In this document: positions 14,901 through 24,142 of the stretch, one piece after another
How positions within the stretch are numbered: position 1 is the first letter of the stretch
How the letters are laid out: each line of letters opens with the position of its first letter
Source of the DNA: Glandiceps talaboti
Taxonomy: Eukaryota; Hemichordata; Enteropneusta; Spengelidae
Direction: 5' to 3'
NCBI RefSeq assembly: GCF_964340395.1
Contig: NC_135553.1
Location: 17,474,501-17,535,000 of the forward strand
Length of the DNA: 60,500 nucleotides
Program-made: the position numbers and the translations under genes
The notes under the pieces: generated by a model
Databases searched by the model: none
What the model saw: only the letters and a program-made list of their open reading frames with translations
Told to the model about the DNA's origin: nothing

Positions 14901-17900
14901 TCCCCATCTCTTACTATGTAGTGACTCACAAGAAATCCCAGTTTTTTATCATTTTGACTTGCAACAATAAAATTTGACTGCCCTTAGAGGGCACACTGAT
15001 GACAGCTAACATACTAATATTTAGTTTGTGAACTCAAAAGCCAAATTGATGATCAAAGATGTTGTGCATGTATTAATTGTATAACAGCCTTAGTGTACAC
15101 CTACTAAGTATGTAATTGAATGTTTACTTGGTGTGATAATTTCCCAGAACTTAAAAAGTAAGGTAAAAGTGTCAGTGTGTAACTGATACCTTGGTAACTA
15201 TAAGATGATAGATGTTTTCAAGATAAGAGGAGGAATTGGCAAGGTGTCTTTATCTTTATGTAGTCAATAAAGAGTGAATCTTCAGCTGGATGTATTGATG
15301 TATTGATTGATTGATTGATTGATTGGTTGGTTCAATGGTTGGTTGGTTGGTTGGTTCAATGGTTGGTTGGTTGTTGATTGATTGGTTAGTTAGTTAGTTA
15401 GTTGATTGGTTGGTTGGTTGGTTGATTGATTGATTGATTGATTCACCCACCAAAAAAATGATAATATGAAGTAAAATCAAATGAGCAATCATATGCTTGC
15501 TTTCCCATGTGCATGAACATCACCACATGCAAGATAGAAATCGTCATTTTCATTATTTTTTGCGTTGATGAACATTAAGGATTTTTTGATCTAGTAATGT
15601 ATAAATTATGCTTTAGTAAATAACTTTGTTATTGGTTTATTTTACAGGTGTTGTTAGGCAAGAAGGAGATAAATCCAATTGAACTGGAATTCCTGTTGAG
15701 ATTCCCAGCACAAGGAAATGTTACCAGTCCTGTAGATTTCTTATCCAACCCATCCTGGGGTGCTATCAAGGTACACATAAAACCACAATGTCTTGTCGAA
15801 GTCTATATACTCTTTATCCTAAAATATACTTAAGATATTATTCCCCAATATTTTTCTTCGTTCCGCTATAGAAAATATGAGTGACCTAAGGGGCATTGTC
15901 ACTATGAGTCACTAGACTCGTAGTGACAAACCCTTAGGTCATGAATGCAGGTATTTACAGAAATTCACCTGCATTGGACCATTTATCACCTGCAAATGCC
16001 AGTAATTACCGACCACTTCCTAGGCTGACTTATAAATTTGTATAAATATATGATGAAAAAATAAGATATTACAGTTTCAGCAAATCCTAAGTGATAGTAT
16101 ACATAGTTTCATATTTCTCTAATTGTATTTCTGTATTGTTGTTTATACTAGTCTCTGGCTAACATGGAGGAATTCCGCAACTTGGACCGTGACATTGAAG
16201 GCTCTGCTAAGAGATGGAAGAAGTTTGTAGAAAGTGAGTGTCCAGAGAAAGAGAAGTTCCCACAAGAATGGAAGAACAAATCAGCTTTACAGAAGCTGTG
16301 TATGATGAGAGCCCTTCGTCCTGACCGTATGACATATGCTGTTCGGTAAGTCTGCACATCTGGAATTGAGAAAACATCAGTTTTGAATGAATGAATGACA
16401 TCTGGAAGGCATTCAGTATTACAGTGGCAGATGTTTTTATTTTCTACAGCTACATGTAAGCAGATCATTTGAAAAATGTGAGGATAACACAGTTTAATGC
16501 GTTTTTTGACAGAGCTTACCAGTCATGAAAATGCCGGCCGAGTTGTGTAAATATGCAAGCTCTACCTCAAAGAGCATGCTATGCATTTCACAGTTTGTGA
16601 AATAGTGACAATGTTTAAATATCGACCCGATGAATGGTCACCCGGGCATTAGAATAAACTGTATTATTGGTATGATTGATATTTTAAGCACCAAGTATTT
16701 TGAAATGACAGTGTTGTTTATTATTCTTAGCATTCTGTATTGTAACCTTTTTTTTTTTTTTTTACCTTTCAGTAATTTCATTGAAGAGAAACTGGGCAAC
16801 AAGTATGTGGAAATTCGAAACATTCCATTCTCAGAATCATTTGAAGAGACAGGTCCAGCGACACCTGTGTTCTTCATTCTGTCACCTGGTGTTGATCCAC
16901 TGAAAGACGTAGAAGCTCAAGGCAGGAAACTAGGCTTTGGTATGAATGACGGCAACTTCCACAATGTGTCACTTGGCCAAGGTCAGGAAATTGTGGCTGA
17001 GCAGTGTATGGATGTAGCTGCTAAAGAAGGACACTGGGTTGTGTTGCAGGTAATGATCATCTTTGTGTATATACAGTTGAGTGATGTCTAGTAAGTTTTA
17101 ATGTGCCATGTAGGCAAAAGTGGACTGGCTGCACTGTAGACACGCTTTCATGTTTGCACTAGGGGTGTACAGTAAGCATTAGATTAAGGATATGACTAGA
17201 GTTAAACCTCATATCTTGACTAGGAGTGACACCCCTCCACCCGTCCTCTACTATACCTATAAGTACTGTTACTCTGCCTTGTATGTGATGCAAATCAAAC
17301 AACACTTTCAACTTTTACAATGGTTTGCACTGCTGTCTCTCTGACAGTTTTAACAAATAAAGAAATTAAAACATTTGACAATACTTAGCATGTAGAAAAA
17401 ATGTAAGAAAAAATCATCAATATGTGCATGGTTGCGTCAATTTTCATGTCTCTCTCTAATAGAATATATCATAATTTACTCTGCCATGATACTGTTATCA
17501 TATCATTCATTTTGTATCATCATTCATCAGTCACCTCACCTGTTGTTGTGACATAGAACGACCACAGAGTATATATATTCCATATTTTTTGTTTAACCTG
17601 GCTCGTGCATGATATAATATGGTATCAACATTTATATTGTAGTGTACTTTTTACCATTCAACACTATATACTTTATCAATTTTGTTTTCTTCAATTGAAG
17701 TATGGTAGTAAATGAAATCATCCTGATTTCTTTACAGAACATCCATTTAGTGGCTAAGTGGTTGAGCACCCTTGAAAAGAAACTTGAAGCCTACAGTGAA
17801 GGCAGCCATGAGATGTACCGTGTGTTTATCAGTGCTGAGCCTGCTCCATCACCAGATTCACATATCATACCACAAGGTATCCTAGAGTCTGCAATCAAAA

Positions 17901-20900
17901 TCACCAACGAACCACCCACTGGCATGTTTGCCAACTTGCACAAGGCCTTGGATAACTTCAACCAGGAGACCCTGGAAATGTGTGCCCGTGAGGCCGAGTT
18001 CAAGAGTATCTTGTTCTCACTGTGCTACTTCCATGCTGTGGTTGCAGAAAGACGTAAATTTGGTCCTCAGGGTTGGAACCGATCCTACCCATTCAACACT
18101 GGTGACTTGACTATCTCAGTCAATGTGTTGTACAACTATCTAGAGGCAAACGCTAAGGTGAGTGCACAAACTGCTGGATTCAAAGACCCTTCTAATTTAC
18201 AAAGTCGTCATACTTTTAATAACCCAAATACAACACCTACTAGGATGTGTCTAAATAAAAGTACTCTACCCTAGTATTACAGGTAACCACCTTTCCTCTT
18301 AAGCCTTCACCCATCATGAATCCAAAAATGGTGAAATTTATCTGCTATTGTCGCCAGTATAGTGTGAAACTGTATAATTACAATTTGTATTGGTTTGCAT
18401 AAATACTGAAGTTTGACAAAAAAGGCCTAAAAAGGAATTGTTTCTGGAAAGGACATTTTGTCTAAAGTGGTGCGACAGCGTGAATTTTTATTTTTATTTT
18501 TTCTCGAAATTCCCAACAAACCTGCCACTCAATCTACTATTTATGGCAGTTACTGTTCTTTTTATTTTAGTACTTCAGAGCAAGTGTGTATGTGGGGTGA
18601 ATGTCATTTGTTTGTTCATGATTGGCTCTGCAGTTGGCTTCACTGAAGTAGGGAGGGTTATTTTTGTGTTTCTCCCCCGGATCTGCAGACTGCATGGGCT
18701 GGACAAACATAAAAAAGAAGACTGATGCGAGGGTATTTAAGTGGTGACCAGAAACAACTCTTTTTTTTTGTTTTGCCTAAAAAAACATTATTTTAGTTAT
18801 TACTTTGAGGGAAAGCATGTATGAAAGAGATCTATTCACTGCAGGTACACATTATAAATATCCGACTCATGTGAAACCTCTGATTTGGTATTTCAGGTGC
18901 CATGGGACGATCTGCGATACCTGTTTGGTGAAATCATGTATGGTGGTCATATTACTGATGATTGGGACAGACGTTTGTGTCGTACCTACCTAGAGGAATA
19001 CATGCATCCCGATATGTTAGATGGTGAATTGTACTTGGCGCCAGGTTTCCCTGTGCCTCCCAACTCTGACTTCAAAGGTTACCACCAATACATCGATGAG
19101 ATGCTACCACCAGAAAGTCCATATCTCTATGGCCTACATCCCAATGCTGAAATTGATTTCTTGACAGCTTCTTCAGAAAAACTCTTCAGAACTGTATTGG
19201 AGATGCAACCTCGAGACTCAGGTGCAGGAGGGGCTGGTGTGTCCAGAGAGGAAAAGGTATTTGAAATTGATTTCTTTGACATTCATTAATAATTAGAAAC
19301 AAACCTTACCTATGGGAACAGATAAAATATAAAATAATGGCAATCAGATTTGGCAAGCTTTCCAATATTTGCAGCATCGATAATTTCCTAGGGGTTAAGT
19401 TTCACCAAAAGTACCATCATAGAACATAATCGAAGATGAGTACCACTTTCTTTGAATTTGTCCAGTATATGATCACCTTGGAAACCAACTCTTACCAATC
19501 AATGTTCACAACCAACCCAATTACAATAAGTTGAAAATTTTATTGAATACTGCTAATTTAGATATCATGCTCAATTTGTGTAACTATGTATATAAAATGC
19601 TATGGAGATGAGAACTTCCAAAGTAAATGCTATGTAATATATTTTTCTCACTTTTGCTATATGTACGACAGAAATGTATTTTGTCACTATTTGTACACTT
19701 TGCATATGGGACAGTGGCCTAGAAATACAATAAACATATTATTGGAGTACATAATAGAATAGTTGGTATTTTAGTCAACAGTTTAATATGGCACTATAGA
19801 TGACAACTAATGTTGATAAATCAACTTGTATGAAATTTTACACTCCTTATACCCATTGGAAACCAAAGTTTTTGATTACTTTTATTATTGTATTGTGTTT
19901 AGGTTAAAGGCATTTTGGATGAATTTGTTGAGAAGTTACCTGATGAATTCAACATGGTAGAGTTGTATGCTAAAACTGAGGAAAAGAATCCGTACACCGT
20001 TGTGGCTCTACAGGAGTGTGAGCGTATGAATGGCTTAACCAATGAGATGAAGAGATCACTCAAAGAGTTAGATCTGGGTCTCAAGGTAAGCGTATTTTTA
20101 AAAATATAATAACGTACATCGGATGCTGTCACTTTTGTTATGTTTGAGTCTGTTGTATGAAAATAATGTTTTTTGTTTCCCTTGAGGCATTTCTCTAATT
20201 TTGTGTTAGAAGCCTTATATCTTTCATTCATATATTGGTACATTTGTGATACATGTTCTCACGCGAATTAGTTATGTTTGGATCTATTTACACAAAGCTG
20301 TACAACGAGTAACACTGAAGTAAAACACTTTCTCTATGTGCTACACTCATTTATAGCATTCTGTAAAAGTATACTGTTTCAATTGGTTTATTTACAAGCC
20401 TTAGCATGTGGCCTTTCTAATGTGGTCAATTAGCAAATGAAACAGTATACTTTTACACTTGATATGGATGTTATAAATAATTGTGGTACAAACAGAAAAA
20501 GGCTTTACTTTGGTTTGATTGATTGTACTACAGTATCTGTTAGTTTACAATCCTGTGTCTTGAAATAATCATTAGTGTACAGTGATGTCGACAGCTTTTG
20601 TATAGACTACTGCATGAGGGTATACTGGTATCATGTACCAGTATATACTTAATGCACATTAATAAAACATGGTATTCAGTACAGAATAATGTATCTCCTG
20701 ATATTGAAAGATGCAATTACAGTGAATATGAGAGACTTTGGCTGAATTAAAACACTCCAAAAAATAATTATTTACCAGTTGATTTGTATAGTTTCAATAG
20801 TATGTAAACTCTGATTTTTCGTGAAATTGACATGTGTACATTTGTCTGTGATTTCAGGGTGAGTTGACGATCACAGCCGGCATGGAAGATCTAAGCAATG

Positions 20901-21475
20901 CTTTGTTCTTTGACCAACTTGCACCATCATGGCAGAAACGTGCCTATCCAAGTACATTTGGTTTAACAGCATGGTTTGGAGATCTCCTGCAACGTATCCG
21001 AGAACTAGAACAGTGGACGTCTGACTTCAGTTTACCAAACTGCGTGTGGCTAGCAGGTCTGTTTAACCCACAGTCCTTCCTGACAGCTATTATGCAGTCT
21101 ATGGCTCGCAAGAACGAATGGCCTTTGGATAAGATGGCATTGCAGTGTGATGTCACCAAGAAGTCCAAAGAAGATTTCAGCGGAGCACCTCGTGAAGGAT
21201 CCTACATTTATGGACTATACATGGAGGGTGCCCGTTGGGATACTCAAACAGGCATGATAAATGAATCCAGATTAAAAGAACTGACTCCAGCTATGCCAGT
21301 CATCTTTATCCGTGCTATCCCTGTTGATAAGATGGACACCAGGAACATCTATGAATGTCCTGTTTACAAGACCAAAGACCGTGGTCCCACCTATGTCTGG
21401 ACATTCAACTTGAAGACAAGAGAAAAGGCTGCCAAGTGGACACTGGGAGGTGTTGCACTCATTCTACAGGTCTAA
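563..21475 (+). CDS. DNAH9/11/17: axonemal outer-arm dynein heavy chain, beta type, 3' half (23 exons)
   Basis: ATP-driven motor subunit of the ciliary outer dynein arm. Exons, read from GT-AG borders and frame continuity: 563-695, 1832-2108, 2648-2781, 3314-3636, 4335-4640, 5255-5662, 6501-6662, 6802-7158, 7532-7798, 8636-8797, 9178-9411, 10455-10715, 11086-11707, 11949-12420, 13098-13608, 14531-14701, 15648-15770, 16152-16345, 16773-17049, 17738-18157, 18897-19256, 19903-20085, 20858-21475. They sum to 6975 nt, that is 2324 codons plus stop, with every phase matching. The order is end of AAA2, AAA3, AAA4, coiled-coil stalk with microtubule-binding tip, AAA5, AAA6 and C-terminal domain. About 2300 residues from AAA2 to the end fits a heavy chain of roughly 4450 aa, so about half the protein is missing on the left. 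Motifs are intact and no exon is broken. The choice among DNAH9, 11 and 17 is not made; an invertebrate may have one co-orthologue. Confidence 0.97.
1340..1610. repeat. inverted-repeat element (MITE-like) in a dynein intron
   Basis: The ends are AGCCCCATCTAGATG on the left and, reverse-complemented, AGCCCCATCTACACG on the right. Imperfect complementarity continues inwards through CCTACCTGAGGTAGGA and its counterpart. The element is flanked by AAT on both sides (1337-1339 and 1611-1613), which may be a 3-bp target duplication; a TA duplication is the alternative. It has no coding capacity. Confidence 0.75.
4335..6662 (+). CDS. dynein exons for AAA3
   Basis: Exons 4335-4640, 5255-5662 and 6501-6662. 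The Walker A loop GNAGLGKS lies at 4422-4445 and the Walker B segment [11 protein letters not shown] at the end of the first exon. The second exon holds [14 protein letters not shown] and [12 protein letters not shown], and ends in the sensor-type [12 protein letters not shown]3 is a regulatory nucleotide site in dynein. The P-loop has Leu where most axonemal chains I can recall have Thr (GNAGTGKS), but the GxxxxGKS core is intact. The intron before 6501 holds a foldback element and a long CA repeat. Confidence 0.95.
5688..6039. repeat. family A foldback element, copy 1
   Basis: It starts with AAAGTGACCATATGGATGAG and ends with the reverse complement (CCTCATCCATATGGCCACTT). Internal inverted blocks flank a central spacer: TTTATAAAACAATTTCATCA, and a segment ending in TAACTCAATA mirrored by ATTGAGTTACA. 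Related copies are at 7891-8030, 14125-14439 and 24655-24980. It is non-coding. Confidence 0.85.
6330..6434. repeat. CA dinucleotide microsatellite
   Basis: A long CA run with a few CG and CACC interruptions, about 65 bp before a dynein exon. The open frames across it are translations of the repeat only. Confidence 0.95.
6802..8797 (+). CDS. dynein exons for AAA4
   Basis: Exons 6802-7158, 7532-7798 and 8636-8797. The Walker A loop GVGGSGKQS is at 7048-7074, after the [20 protein letters not shown] lead-in typical of this site. The next exon carries the Walker B-type strand [16 protein letters not shown] and [11 protein letters not shown]. The third carries [12 protein letters not shown] and the [10 protein letters not shown] motif found at the end of AAA4 in dyneins. 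All three exons begin and end in phase 0. Confidence 0.95.
7891..8030. repeat. family A foldback element, left half only (copy 2)
   Basis: It carries GAAGTGGCCATATGG, then the TATTTATTTTGAATTTTTA and CATAAAACAA blocks shared with the copy at 5688. I see no mirrored right end, so this is a truncated or diverged copy about 90 bp after a dynein exon. Confidence 0.65.
8870..8950. repeat. GT microsatellite grading into TCTG
   Basis: About 30 GT units followed by four TCTG/TGTC units, starting about 70 bp downstream of the exon ending at 8797. Confidence 0.95.
9178..11707 (+). CDS. dynein exons for the coiled-coil stalk and microtubule-binding domain
   Basis: Exons 9178-9411, 10455-10715 and 11086-11707. 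The first two are rich in Lys, Glu and Gln with heptad spacing and form stalk helix CC1. The third starts with [14 protein letters not shown], the usual entry to the microtubule-binding globule, and runs through [21 protein letters not shown]. It then returns in the Ala/Glu-rich CC2 helix ([16 protein letters not shown] and on). The third exon ends in phase 1, and the following exon begins with the conserved PGDVLL. Confidence 0.94.
9784..10152. repeat. inverted-repeat element in a dynein stalk intron
   Basis: The left end is CTAGTTCCTGACGACCG followed by TTCCGATTTTACA. The right end is the same pattern reversed (TGTAAAATCGGAACGTGG, then CAGGAAACTAG). It is flanked by ACT on each side, a probable 3-bp duplication. 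The core includes a C-rich tract near 9950. No coding was seen. Confidence 0.75.
11949..13608 (+). CDS. dynein exons for AAA5 and the buttress region
   Basis: Exons 11949-12420 and 13098-13608, joined in phase 2. The first has [18 protein letters not shown], the segment [20 protein letters not shown] and the degenerate AAA5 nucleotide region [11 protein letters not shown], then [20 protein letters not shown]. The second begins [17 protein letters not shown] and [19 protein letters not shown], then turns into a charged coiled coil ([13 protein letters not shown] onward) that corresponds to the strut or buttress bracing the stalk. Confidence 0.94.
12457..12788. repeat. family B dispersed repeat, copy 1
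   Basis: This intronic stretch shares blocks with 52431-52728: TACCATGCAC, CATCACGACAACGCG, AAAACGTTCAAAATTGT and ACTGGTATAATTATG. It ends in an inner foldback whose arms are GTTATTCACCAATATTTTC and, reversed, GTTATTCCCCTATATTTTTC. The copy in the other gene is in the same orientation. Confidence 0.85.
14125..14439. repeat. family A foldback element, copy 3
   Basis: The ends are TTAAAGTGGCCATATGGATG and the matching inverted right end (ATCCATATCGCCATTTTAA). The interior has the family's TAACTCAATACATTGCAAA block and its mirror TTTGCAATTTATTGAGTTAC. It lies 92 bp before the exon at 14531. Confidence 0.85.
14531..18157 (+). CDS. dynein exons for AAA6
   Basis: Exons 14531-14701, 15648-15770, 16152-16345, 16773-17049 and 17738-18157. 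Recognisable stretches are [16 protein letters not shown], then [17 protein letters not shown] joined by a phase-2 junction to NFIEEKLG. Next come [17 protein letters not shown] and [20 protein letters not shown], the latter split between exons. The last exon has [39 protein letters not shown] and the end of AAA6. The introns contain a foldback repeat (14125-14439), a TTGA/TTGG repeat and part of a second repeat family. Confidence 0.95.
15295..15442. repeat. TTGA/TTGG tetranucleotide repeat
   Basis: Alternating runs of GATT, GGTT and GTTA units. It is an imperfect tetranucleotide satellite within a dynein intron. Confidence 0.9.
15838..15955. repeat. family B repeat, partial copy
   Basis: It contains ATTCCCCAATATTTTTCTTC followed by GAGTGACCTAAGG and a small hairpin ending in CCTTAGGTCA. 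These are the core blocks of the copies at 12457 and 52431, without the outer part. Confidence 0.7.
18897..21475 (+). CDS. dynein C-terminal domain exons and stop codon
   Basis: Exons 18897-19256, 19903-20085 and 20858-21475. The first has [20 protein letters not shown] and [14 protein letters not shown]. The second has [17 protein letters not shown]. The last has [38 protein letters not shown] and the terminal [12 protein letters not shown] before TAA at 21473-21475. This matches the usual end of outer-arm beta-type heavy chains (a short Gly-Val-Ala-Leu tail). The reading frame is intact to the stop. Confidence 0.96.
20363..20456. repeat. 19-bp inverted repeat in a dynein intron
   Basis: GTAAAAGTATACTGTTTCA and its exact reverse complement enclose about 55 bp. 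It may be a small foldback element. No function is apparent. Confidence 0.8.
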
Positions 21476-22230
21476 AAGTAAAGGCTGTCAAATAGCCACT
21501 AGCAGATGTTGCACTCATTGTGTGCATCTAAAAAAAACAACAAACTAACAGTATTCAATGACCTGAATGTATATAGTAAGAAAACATTTATGATAACCGT
21601 GCTTGAACTATTACCCTACATACACAGATAACCAGTAACATGGCTATCTATCCAAACTTTTATTTGATTTGTTAACTTTGTGTGCTGTTAATTAAAGCAG
21701 AACTTTGCAAAATCACATCTACATGTTAATAATAATAATCAAATATATGTGGACTGAGCAAATGGCAGTGAAAGAAAATTTGAAAAATTTGACTCTTGTG
21801 ACTGTACCATTGATGAACAATTGAAATGCTGTGAACAAATTTCATTTAATATATATAGTCTTACCAAGTCCGTCCATCTACCATCTCAGAAAGCTTTTTC
21901 ACTGAGAATCATCAAGGAAATCTTGATCTGTAAATATCTACTTTTTGAACTTGGACTTATTCTTGAAATTTGGAATTGAAAAGTCAGCTTCTAACAGACA
22001 ATTCTAAGTATCTATCTCTCTAGTCAGACTAGACTCTATATTAATATCATTATATTATATGATTTCGCTATTGCCAGTGTTAACTTTGACCCTAAACTGT
22101 AAATCTGACCTTCGACCCCCCAAGCTGTAAATCTGGCGTTATTCAAATAAAATCTGTTTATAGATTTGAAAGTGTACACTTGTATTGTTATGAATTTGTT
22201 GAATTGATTAAATAAAGACATTTATATTGT
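21476..22230 (+). terminator. dynein 3' UTR with poly(A) signals
   Basis: This follows the dynein stop and holds no further coding. AATAAA occurs near 22146 and at 22211-22216; the second is the likelier end of the transcript. The exact cleavage site is not visible from sequence alone. Confidence 0.6.
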
Positions 22231-22360
22231 TACATAAAATATTCCTGTCTTGGCTATTTACTTCTTTAATTTCATAATCATGATGTGTTTACTAAGCTAA
22301 AGTTACTGTAATCACCCTGTTGATCAAGTTCTATATAATATGCAGTCAATGGTTGGTTAT

Positions 22361-22551
22361 TAGCTGCAATAATTGTAGAGTCTTGCTGCGGTTTTCAGGG
22401 TTGTTTCCGCCTGTTTTGGTGACTTTTTAAGTTTTAGTGTTTAACCCGCACCTAACGTTAGGTGCGGGTTAAACACTAAAACTTAAAAAGTCACCAAAAC
22501 AGACTAAAAAACCCTCAAAACCGCAGCAAGACGCTACAATTATTGCAGCTA
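22361..22551. repeat. 191-bp near-perfect palindromic foldback element
   Basis: The two halves are reverse complements apart from a handful of positions. The centre (ACCTAACGTTAGGT) lies at 22456/22457 and there is no spacer. The termini are TAGCTGCAATAATTGTAG on both strands. The exact 9-bp direct repeat GTTGGTTAT flanks it (22352-22360 and 22552-22560). A 9-bp target duplication with long terminal repeats is what Mutator-type transposition leaves. No coding. Confidence 0.88.
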
Positions 22552-22560
22552 GTTGGTTAT

Positions 22561-23868
22561 ATACAATTTGCTATGAAATCAACGACTGGGTTCAATATCT
22601 CCCAGTCTGATTAAAATCTGATGTGGTGAATATGGCCTAATTTCTAATTCTGTATTTATCTCTATTTCTTTCATTTATTGTCGATGTAATTTTTTTTATT
22701 TTGTTGTTTTGGGAGGGCATGCTTTGTGGGAAGAAAGTGATCACTCATGGAACAAGAACGTCAAAAAACAAATGACAATATACAAAGGAAACAGAGAGGT
22801 GAACAAAACAATCAAAACATATTCCTAAACCAGATTATAATCAGATTGCATATATCCATGTAAGGAGTTCAAAACACAACCACACACAGAATTTGACCAT
22901 TGTGTGAAAGTGGGTTCTTGATTTTTGCATGCCAATGTAGTGGAACATCCTTAACTAGATAGGTCTGCTTAAATTTCGGGACTAGATTCTAACTAACTGC
23001 TGTCCACCATGTTTTAGGGACAGCAGTCTTGAATTGAGTCCCATAGTTCCAGATACTCCAATCCACGTGAGTAAAACCACCATCTAATTAGCACATAGGA
23101 CTGTACCAGTGAAAAAGATCAGATGGTAGAAACAGGCACGTGTTTTGAGTTGAAGAGTACTTTGATGTTCACAATGTTGCCGGGACAGGCTTGCCTAAAT
23201 CACTGGTTGTTCCTATGGAATGTCGTGATGTTAAAAGAATCTGATATGTAAACTACGCCCTCACCCGGTGAAATGTTTCAAGAAAACTGTCCTCCCTCGG
23301 AGCTTCGCATCACTAAAATTTGGTTTGTTTTGTATGTACCGATAGCTACTGCATAATTGTACTTGAATATTGTTGATAATGTAAGCAGTCTCGATCAAAA
23401 GAACAGTTCTTACAATCATTACAAACATCATTTCGAGTAAAGGTGTAGAAAAGGTGTCCGTGTGTACGTACGTACGTACGTACAAAGCAATGAGAACAAA
23501 CAACGTATTCCACCTTTAATGCATGGTATACGAGTATAGGGTATAACTAAACTAAATAAATGCCAGAATGTGACGAGAAGTCATAGGAAGTAAACTAGAG
23601 TAGAATAGAATAGACAAGACTAGACTAGAGTATACTACAGTAAATTACAGTAAATGTATAGAGTAAAAGTAAAGTAAGGTAAGGTAAAGTAAAGTAAAGT
23701 ATTAAAAGTAAAGTAAAGTAAAGTAAAGTAAAGTAAAGTAAAGTAAAGTAAAGTAAAGTAAAGTAAAGTAAACTAATGTAATGTAATTTGATTTTAACTA
23801 TACTAAGAACTTGCGATTTAGACAACAAACAATCATGATCTCAGATCACGCATTTGGAACTTCTCGTG
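22561..23868. other. intergenic, nothing recognised except simple repeats
   Basis: No coding was seen on either strand. It contains a short TACG run near 23465-23483 and the AAAGT array described separately. Confidence 0.6.
23659..23771. repeat. AAAGT pentanucleotide array
   Basis: About twenty AAAGT units with a few variants (AAGGT). The open frame on the - strand here is only repeat. Confidence 0.95.
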
Positions 23869-23937
23869 TCACGTGAATTTCAACAAGCCGTCTACGTGTG
23901 TACATGACGTCACAGACAGTATAGAATGTAAGCCAAT
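23869..23937 (+). promoter_or_regulatory. presumptive promoter: E-box, CRE and CCAAT box
   Basis: The palindrome TCACGTGA is at 23869-23876, a full CRE (TGACGTCA) at 23905-23912 and CCAAT at 23933-23937, all 200-275 bp upstream of the first ATG of the next gene. The cluster and position suggest a proximal promoter, but no experiment or TATA element supports it. Confidence 0.4.
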
Positions 23938-24142
23938 AGGACAACGCATATACACACAATGCTAGTAAAACTGTAATAATGTATTATTAAATAAAGGTTC
24001 TTTGGTCATTTATTGAAAATGTATTGTTGGTCAACAACGTCAACAATATGAATGACGTGATAATCAGCACAGTAAACTGTTGTTGGTGGCAGAAGCCACA
24101 TATTAGACCTGCGAGGCTCCTACAACCAAGGTGAAAGGAAAG

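Noticed and set aside
18438-18725. 95-codon hydrophobic frame in a dynein intron
   Set aside because: Same reason: a T-rich intronic frame with no conserved motif.
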